From Coriolopsis trogii (Eukaryota; Basidiomycota; Agaricomycetes; Polyporales; Polyporaceae), in assembly GCA_020543525.1 (NCBI GenBank), contig JAHYIO010000001.1:2294001-2358000 (forward strand): a stretch of DNA of 64,000 bases, given 5' to 3'. Position 1 is the first letter of the stretch, and each line of letters starts with the position of its first letter. Under the pieces are notes generated by a model. It had not been told where the DNA came from. It saw only the letters and a program-made list of their open reading frames with translations, and searched no databases. Both the position numbers and the translations under genes were made by a program. Below are positions 57,017 to 64,000 of this stretch, one piece after another.

Positions 57017-59490
57017 ATGTCACCTATAGCTCTTCGCTCCGCCCTCCTCAGGCCTGCCTTCAGGCAGCCTCTGACTACTCGAGGCGCGTGTCCTTCCCGT
57101 CACTCGTCCTGGTCCTCCTCGCGCTTTTCCTCTCAGTTTTTCACGCGTACGGCCGCACCAAGTCCGTTGTTCTCTAGGAAGCTCCTCTGGGTCATTCCCC
57201 TCGCAGGAGGATTTGCTCTCTACGCCATTCCAACTCGCCAACGAGCACACAATGTCTTCGCATCTCCGGACCTCATCCCTTGTGCTCCGTCCTCACGCGA
57301 GCTACCTGAACCGGTCATCATGTCCCCTTCCGAATCCGACCGCAGGCTTCTGTCACGCATCCTGACCTTCCTTCGCGAGCGGATACTGGAGCCCATCCTC
57401 ACTGCCAAACGTTTTGTCTACCTATGCTGCCTCTTTGTGCCAGTCCTATTTGCCGCGCCTATGCTCTTGATTGGTGAATCAGAAAGCAAATACGGCGGAG
57501 ATAGATGGGGTGCGGTATGGTGGTACGGCTTCCTCACAAGCCAAATGCAAAAGGCAGGACCGACATTTATCAAGGTGAGTTTGCCGCTCGGGGCGTATCA
57601 GGTTCTCTGTGTATGCCCAACTTCATCGACATAAACATGACGGCCGTCAGAGGCGTCATATCCACGTGCTGTTCATATTGACAACCCATTCCATCTGCCC
57701 TACTCTGCTCAAGCGATGTCGAACCTGATCTCTTCGTAATTTATTCCAGTTAGCACAATGGGCTGCTTCACGTGCCGACCTATTCCCCGCCGTCCTGTGC
57801 GAACGCATGGGTGCTCTACATTCCCGCGGCAAAGCACACTCTTTGGCGCATACAAAGAAGGTCGTAGAGGGTGTATTCCAACGCCCGTTTGAAGAGGTCT
57901 TCGAACATTTTGACGAGACACCAATTGGTACCGGTGCTATTGCTCAGGTGAATGACGTGCTTCTCCGAGTACTGCTATGAATGACAATGCCCCACAGGTC
58001 TATCGAGCGACGCTGCACAAGGATCTCATACCTCCATCGCATCTCGCTCCTCGGCGCACCAGGCGCAAGGCCGTTTTGCCTCCATCCCTGACGAACGAGC
58101 CAACCCCTTCGGTTCCTACAGCTTCTGTAGCGATCAAGGTCCTTCACCCTCATGTTAACAAAACGATCAATCGTGACCTGAGTATCATGCGATTCTTTGC
58201 CAACGTGATCACTCTATTCCCGGGCATGCATTGGATATCCCTACCGGAGGAGGTAGAAGTCTTTGGCCGTATGATGCACGAGCAGTTGGACTTGCGGATA
58301 GAAGCAGACAACTTGGCGAGATTTGAGAAGAACTTCGAGGGCCGCAGACTGCCTGTGACCTTCCCTCGTCCTCTCAAGTCATGGAGTACCAAGGACCTTC
58401 TAATCGAGGAGTACATGAATGCCCTGCCCTTGGAGTGGTTCCTCAGGAACGGCGGCGGACCATATAACCACACGCTTGCAGAAGTTGGGCTAGACGCTTT
58501 CCTGGTATGTTGCAGTTTCCTATCATTACTATGACAATTCTAAGACCTTGCATCAGAACATGCTGCTCTTGGACAACTTCGTACATTCGGATTTACACCC
58601 CGGTAACATCATGGTCAAGTTTACTCGAAGACAAGCTTCCGCGTTCAACGCGGACAAGTCTTGGTTGCCCACATTCTCCGGAAAGGGTGAGACAGCTTCC
58701 AAGCCAGCAGAGTCCCCCGACGCGGTCGTCGATCGACTGCGTGCACTGTCAAGCTCACCGGCGAAGTGGCGCGACGAGCTCACCCACTTGTCCGAGGAAG
58801 GGTATTGCCCCGAAATCGTCTTCGTCGACGCCGGCCTGGTGACAACGCTCAACACCGTCAACCGACGGAACTTCCTCGACCTCTTCCGGGCCGTTGCCGA
58901 GTTTGACGGGTACCGCGCGGGGGTGCTCATGGTGGAGAGATGCCGGACCCCAGAGCTTGCGATTGACGTGGAGACCTTCGCACTGCGCATGCAGCACATC
59001 GTGCTCAACGTGAAGCGAAAGACGTTCTCCCTCGGACAGATCAAGATCTCGGACATCCTGAAGGACGTGCTCATCGCGGTGAGGAAGCACCACGTGAAGA
59101 TGGAGGGAGACTTCATCAACACCGTCATCTCCATCCTGTTGCTGGAGGGTATCGGGAGACAGCTCGACCCCGGATTGGACCTGTTCAAGAGCGCGCTGCC
59201 GATCTTGAGGCAGCTCGGGCGGCAGATGTCGACTCAGGAGAACATGAAGCAGCTGCCGTCGGGAGAAATGGGAGCTTTCTTCAAGGTGCGTCTGTCTGGC
59301 TGGAGCCGTGCATAGCGATTGTCTCACGCAGTACAGCTCTGGGTGTTGATGGAGGCGCGCGGGTTGGCCTCAGCGGCGTTTACCAACACCGATGACCTTG
59401 TAAAATACGACTGGTATGGCGCTCTATTTCCCTGCTGCGGCCGTGTACTCACCTTCCTTTGTGCCCCACAGGCTCACTCCTGCTATATAG
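57017..59490 (+). CDS. UbiB/ABC1-family atypical kinase-like protein (Ypl109c/Cqd1 type), mitochondrial
   Basis: Six exons (57017-57574, 57750-57947, 57998-58504, 58557-59285, 59337-59413, 59472-59490) give 695 residues. A basic Ser/Arg-rich presequence precedes a transmembrane segment (LLWVIPLAGGFALYAI). UbiB hallmarks: the KxGQ-like region QMQKAGPTFIKLAQWAASR, the Ala-rich nucleotide loop TGAIAQVYRA, the lysine in VAIKVLHP, LDLRIEADNLARFEKNF, and the catalytic HSDLHPGNIMV. The family uses an inhibitory loop in place of a protein-kinase loop. Yeast Ypl109c (Cqd1) sits in the inner membrane and affects coenzyme Q distribution; the same role here is inferred. The gene is a known syntenic neighbour of the HD locus. 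The last two exons are 77 and 19 bp. Confidence 0.9.
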
Positions 59491-59718
59491 ACAAGTTTAC
59501 AGCTACGTAGAGTTCGGACCAGACGACGGACAACGCTCCCGGCATGTAGAAGTAGATCGCATAACCAAGAATACTGCACCCTTCTAATTTACGTTGCACG
59601 GCCGGTCGATACCGACTTGGCATACACGCCGGTGAGAGAGTGCTGCTGTTGATGTACATGATTCGTGTTCTCTACATATCTTCGGAGTCTTTCGCTTGCC
59701 CATTACGTCCAAACCCTC

Positions 59719-61581
59719 TTACTGCGTAGGAGGTTTCTGGCCTAGGTGCTCCTTTCCCGTTCCCTGTTCCTGTTCCTTCGGTTGGCTACTCGCACCTGGA
59801 CGAGCAGGCGTGAGCATCGCAGCCCACGCGCGCTCGTACTGGTTTGCAGGTTTGATGGCGACCCCGAGCTTATCCGCGGCATGGATCGCCCAGTGCGGGT
59901 CGCGCATGAGTGCTCGAGCGAGAAATACCACGTCCGCCTTGCCATCGCGCAGGTACGACTCGGCCTGCTCGGGCTCGGTGATCAACCCGACTGCCCCGAC
60001 GGGTAAGTTGGGGTAAGCCTTCTTCAGAGCTTCGGCGAAGTGAACCTAGATTGTCACCGTGAGCGTTTCCAGCTCAGCTATCGCTGCCATCGAGGTCGAT
60101 GCGGCGGAGAGAAGGGGACGTGCCTGATAGCCCGGGACGGGTGCGATCTTCTGCTTGACCCAGTTGCCCCCGGAGCTGCAGTCGATGAGATCGACGCCGC
60201 GTTTGGCGAGCTCGCCGACGAGGACGGTGCTCTGCTCGATTCCCCACTGCTTCCACTCGCCAGTCGAGGGGTCCTTCTCGGGGCCCTCGGCCCAGTCGCT
60301 CGCGCTGATGCGGACGAAGAGCGGCTTGTCCCAGGCGGCGCGGACCTTTTCGGCGACGCGGAGCGGCCACCGGATGCGGTTCTCGAGCGAGCCGCCGTAT
60401 TGGTCGGTGCGGACGTTGGAGAGCGGGGACATGAACTCGTGCATGAGGTAGCCGTGCGCGGCGTGGATCTCGATGAAGTCGACTGTGAGGATATGGTCAG
60501 TTCAAACAGTACTTGATGATAGGCGGGATTGTTGGCTTACAGCCGGCTTCTTTGCAGCGCTTTGTGGCGTCCACAAAGGCGTTCTCGACGGCAATGAGTT
60601 GCTCCTCTGTCATGGCCTTTGGCTTCGGGTATTGGTCAGAGAAGGGTATGTCGCTCGGTCCGGGGACTGAGGATGACAATGGTCAGTTCATGACGCCGGG
60701 CTCGAGATGAATGAGTTCGCACCTCGGTCGGGCCAGCCACCCTCGTCGTCGCCTGCAACCCAGGGTACGTCGGCCTTGTGTGGCCGGACCCATGGGGAAT
60801 AAGTGGACGACTTTCGACCTGCATGGGAGAGCTGGATGCCAATGAGAGTGCCTTGTGCATGCGCAAAGTTGACGATGCGCTTGAGTGGGTCGATCTGGCT
60901 GTCCGTCCAGAGGTCCTGCGAATATGATGAGGCTTTGATATTTCGAGGTGTCGATGGGGAGACTTACAGCGTCCTCTGGGGAGATACGACCCTCCGGGAC
61001 GACAGCGGTCGCCTCCATACAGATAGCGCCTACGCCGCGGGTTGCATAACCCTTCGCGAGTACTTCAGCTGTCAATCCTTATGATTGCCTGCAATTGGGA
61101 CTCCGGAGAACGCACCCCGATGTGTACGAGATGCCAGTCGGTGGCATGGCCATTGTCAGAGCTGTATTGACACATCGGTGACTGTATTGGAGGCCTCAGT
61201 GCATACATGCGGTGTATGCTTTCTGTGCTCTGTACGCACCACAAAGATGCGGTTCTTGAACTCTACATTGCGGATGGTGATCGGCTTGAATAGGGTTGGC
61301 AGCTCTGCATTTTGTGGGTATGATGCCTGTGCCACGAGATAGTCAGCTTATGGTTCTCGCCCGAACATGCCCAACGCAGAGCCGACCTTTGGCAACGCAG
61401 AGCCGATGGGGGGCTCATTGAGGGGAAAGTACTGGTAGGCGTCTGGAACGGGCTTGTTGATGTAAGTCATTGCGCGTGTAGTAAGCAGGGTCTGCGCCGG
61501 GGCAGTGAGTTTGGGAAGAAGGGCTTTGCGGTGAACGGTTCTCCGAAGGACAGCAACTGAACCGTGTCTTATCGTGAGCAT
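59719..61581 (-). CDS. Old Yellow Enzyme family NAD(P)H:flavin oxidoreductase (YqjM-like)
   Basis: About eight exons on the minus strand from 61581. Exon 1 encodes a basic leader (MLTIRHGSVAVLRRTVHRKA), then MTYINKPVPDAYQYFPLNEP. Following exons encode LPTLFKPITIRNVEFKNRIF, then SPMCQYSSDNGHATDWHLVH, GYATRGVGAICMEATAVVPE and PKPKAMTEEQLIAVENAFVD. The exon at 60046-60480 gives HEFMSPLSN, DQYGGSLENR and DCSSGGNW. The end has VGLITEPEQAESYL, DVVFLARALMRDP and a Gln/Glu-rich tail. These are the FMN-binding TIM-barrel motifs of the YqjM-type ene-reductase group. The substrate is unknown. The basic leader could target mitochondria, although translation might instead start at the internal MTYIN. Borders of the middle exons are approximate. 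Confidence 0.86.
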
Positions 61582-61935
61582 ACAGCGATGGTGATTGCTT
61601 TATAGATGCTGAGGGCGCGTCTGATCACAACAACTTCAGTACAAGTGAGTCACTGTACTTACATGTGGGCTGCTGAGCGGGCGTTACAGAGGAAGTGTAC
61701 AAGCGTTACAAAGCGATGACGACATGATTTCCCAGTCCTCTCTATGCTCATCTATTTGTCAACTCTCCGACCTTCTTGTGCAGTCTACAACCTCGAACAC
61801 TACTTGTCCGCCCAGCACCATCTTCTGATAGCCGGAATTTGTATATATTCCAGTGCCTAAGCTGTGAGCTTTTCTCACTGTAGCCGTGTTGATCGTGACT
61901 GGTCTCATTCCAATTAGAATCACCTGAGAATCACC
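61582..61935. promoter_or_regulatory. Shared divergent promoter, OYE-like and fructosamine-kinase-like genes
   Basis: 354 bp between divergent start codons. No specific site is claimed. Confidence 0.45.
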
Positions 61936-63090
61936 ATGCCACACGCTCACCGTGTCTTCACTCGGATTATAGAACGCCAGCATCCTGGTGCTACGTCGGC
62001 TCAGGAGGGCTCAATCCTTCGATCTTCCAATGGACACCGTTACTTTGCAAAGATCGGGAGCACGAGCGACAGGGACCAATACATCGGAGAGGCAGAGTCT
62101 CTCAGAGCCATGTACTCGGCTGCTCCGGGTATTGTCCCTAGGTTAATTGACTGTGGGGTCATCGATGCCGACTCCAAGGAGTGCGACAGTGATGTAGGCC
62201 GACCGTATTTCCTGTCCGAGTACAAAGACATCGGTTCGCTCTCCAGTAGCGCGGCCAAAGTGCTCGGGAAACGACTCGCGACTGAAATGCATGCCTACCA
62301 AAGTACGAACGGAAAGTTTGGCTTCCATGTCCCCACATACTGCGGAGCGACCAGACAAGATAACGGCTGGTACGACACATGGCCCGAGTGCTTCGATGCA
62401 CTTATCGGCGGATTGGTCGACAAGCTCGAGGCACGAGGTGGATACGACTCACTCTGCCAACAAGCCGCCCAGGTCAGGGAGCGGTGAGTGTGTGCGTTGA
62501 TTCGACGTGAAGGGCTGCATCTTCAGAATTTGACCAACTCCTAGCGTAATCCCTGCACTTCTCGGTTCCCTTGATATCCAGCCCGTGATCCTGCACGGGG
62601 ACCTTTGGGTGCGCTAGAAGGACTCTTCAGCATTTTCGAAGTCTTCGAACTGATGGGCGGATATGTAGAGCGGTAACACGGGTGTCGACAGAGCCACTGG
62701 GGACCCCGTGATATTTGACCCATCTTCGTACTTCGGGCATAACGAGGCTGAGTACGTTCCGCTTGTACATTCCTGTCGGCTGGCAGGATGTCCGGCTCAC
62801 CTGTATAGCAGTCTGGCCATAGGCAGAATGTTTGGAGGCATCCCTGAGACGTTTTACACCACATATCACGAATATCTTCCGAAATCCGAGCCAAAGGAAC
62901 AGTATGCGCTACGCCAAGACTTGTATCAGCTATACCACTACCTCAACCATACTGTCCTCTTCGGTGTAAGTAGTCGAGCATGGTAGCGTAGGCTTGATCA
63001 CTAACGCGGTTCGACAAGGGTGCGTACGCGAGCAGTGCTCGGTCGAAGATGGACAAACTTCTCAGAGAGGTCGGGGACGTTCCAAGTTAG
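61936..63090 (+). CDS. Fructosamine/ketosamine-3-kinase-like protein
   Basis: Five exons (61936-62483, 62545-62608, 62669-62751, 62809-62965, 63019-63090) sum to 307 residues, the normal length for the family. Features: GSILRSSNGHRYFAKIG with the ATP-site Lys, EAESLRAMYSA, PYFLSEYKDIG, the catalytic HGDLWSGN built across an intron, then the metal-binding VIFDPSSYFGHNEAD, IGRMFGGIPETF and YQLYHYLNHTVLFG. These enzymes phosphorylate sugar adducts on proteins so that they fall off (deglycation). Substrate here is inferred from the family. It is convergent with the GH7 gene. Confidence 0.9.
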
Positions 63091-63350
63091 GATATCACTG
63101 CCAGTGATAATCTCACCGTCGAACTCGTGGAGCCCACGCAGGTGTAGGATAGAGAGAGAAGGAAGCTCTTTATGTATTGTTCCGTTCTATGGCACCGGAA
63201 ATATGTGATGCAATCGACACAAATGCTGAGAATACTACGAAACGGCTGTTTTCGGCACCGGCACTGCTGCAGAGTACCTATCTGCAGTCCATTGAGCACA
63301 TACTGTTCCGAACCATGAGGGTACCAAGGACGTACCGCCTATATATGCGC
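63091..63350. other. Convergent gap between kinase-like and GH7 genes
   Basis: 260 bp, 3' ends only. Confidence 0.5.
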
Positions 63351-64000
63351 CTAGTAAGTCGAGCCGATAGGGCCAGTCTTGATGTTGGAGAAGACGACGG
63401 AGGCACCCGCGTTCTGGCTCTCGATGGTGGTGGGGATACCAGAGTTGGCCGCGCATGGTCCGCGGGAGACACCGGGGTTGGTCGCGGGGACGTCGGTGGG
63501 GTAGGCGCTGTCGAGCCAGAGCATGTTGACGGCGTGGTCGTCCCAGATACTCATGACGAGTGCCATGCCCTGCTGGAAGGCGTTGCCCATCTGGGCGAGA
63601 CCGCCGAGCTTCTCGAAGGTGTTGTTGTCGCCGAACGCGGTCTTCTGCGCGTTACAGAACTGGTCGGTGATGGAGTCGAAGGTGCCCATGCCGGGGATGT
63701 TCGTCTTCGAGTTGGCGATCACCTTGCCGTTCTGGACGTACAGGCGGCGTATCTCGGACAGCTGGCCGGACGTTTGGTTGTTGTTCGTCAGGAACTGGGT
63801 CACGACCGTGAACTTGTGGTTCGTGTCGACGGTCTTGCCGGGCCCGAGGAAGGTCTGGTCACCCATGCGCCATGAGTTGAAGTCGCAGCCGTCCTTGTCG
63901 CAGATACCCTCGGCGCGTTCATCGCCGTCGCCGCACTGAGTGCCCGAGCAGCGTGTCTGACCGTTGACGCTGCAGACGTGAGGGGTCACCGCAGCACCGT
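63351..64000 (-). CDS. GH7 cellobiohydrolase, C-terminal part (cut by window edge)
   Basis: The 3' exon of a secreted family 7 glycoside hydrolase that cuts cellobiose from cellulose chain ends. Visible family motifs: [101 protein letters not shown] and [12 protein letters not shown]. The catalytic Glu-x-Asp-x-x-Glu segment lies upstream, beyond the window. The frame stops right after IGSTY, so there is no linker and no CBM1 cellulose-binding module. This enzyme family is typical of wood-decaying basidiomycetes and supports the organism call. The frame is open to the last base; the true start is off the edge. Confidence 0.95.
   Translation of the reverse strand, partial: GAAVTPHVCSVNGQTRCSGTQCGDGDERAEGICDKDGCDFNSWRMGDQTFLGPGKTVDTNHKFTVVTQFLTNNNQTSGQLSEIRRLYVQNGKVIANSKTNIPGMGTFDSITDQFCNAQKTAFGDNNTFEKLGGLAQMGNAFQQGMALVMSIWDDHAVNMLWLDSAYPTDVPATNPGVSRGPCAANSGIPTTIESQNAGASVVFSNIKTGPIGSTY

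Noticed and set aside
58553..59327. Long minus-strand frames opposite the UbiB gene
   Set aside because: Mirror frames of a strongly supported exon with the catalytic HSDLHPGN motif on the plus strand.
1..64000. tRNA or rRNA genes
   Set aside because: No tRNA-like A-box/B-box pairing or rRNA core sequence was recognised by eye. A tRNAscan-SE run would be decisive.

Overview
The window reads as nuclear DNA of an Agaricomycete (mushroom-forming basidiomycete), probably a wood-decaying polypore. Genes are dense and intron-rich, with introns of about 45-110 bp, GT-AG borders and several tiny exons. A GH7 cellobiohydrolase lies at the right edge. The gene set MIP, a homeodomain pair, beta-flanking gene, glycogenin and a Ypl109c-type UbiB protein is the conserved surroundings of the homeodomain mating-type locus (MAT-A/HD) of Agaricomycetes. 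Species assignment is inference; no species marker is visible.

Left flank (1-27,188), compact housekeeping genes: Rsc9-like remodeler subunit (+), ARMH3/DUF1741 (+), glycine decarboxylase P-protein (+), PPR protein (-), Sec61 gamma (+), multi-pass membrane protein (-), COG1 (-), TMEM115-like Golgi protein (-), FAM32A-like (+), DDT/WHIM-type chromatin protein (+) and mitochondrial intermediate peptidase MIP/OCT1 (+). ARMH3, COG1 and TMEM115 all belong to families that work at the Golgi.

Insertion (27,189-about 42,690): MIP normally lies next to the HD genes in Agaricomycetes. Here about 15.5 kb of repeat-rich DNA separates them. It holds a 1.08-kb TIR element with TA duplications, a telomere-like tract, a 46-bp minisatellite, a two-exon fragment of a TRP-like channel gene, a decayed Plavaka-type transposase, a decayed gene of unknown family interrupted by a 302-bp hAT-like MITE with a perfect 8-bp duplication, a second MITE copy, and four dispersed arrays of the GGTGCT/AGCACC motif.

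Mating-type core (42,694-48,115): a broken, divergent copy of the MIP 3' end, then a divergent pair: HD2 (-, complete homeodomain) and an HD1-like gene (+, intact frame but no recognisable homeodomain). The beta-flanking gene (-) follows.

Right flank (48,116-64,000): a possible small membrane protein, a LEA-like Ala/Thr-rich protein (-), glycogenin with a very long disordered tail (-), a Ypl109c/Cqd1-type UbiB protein (+), an Old Yellow Enzyme family oxidoreductase (-), a fructosamine-3-kinase-like gene (+), and the 3' part of a GH7 cellobiohydrolase (-, cut by the window edge).

Exon junctions were worked out by hand from splice consensus plus reading-frame continuity. Where a protein length is given, the exon lengths sum to whole codons.
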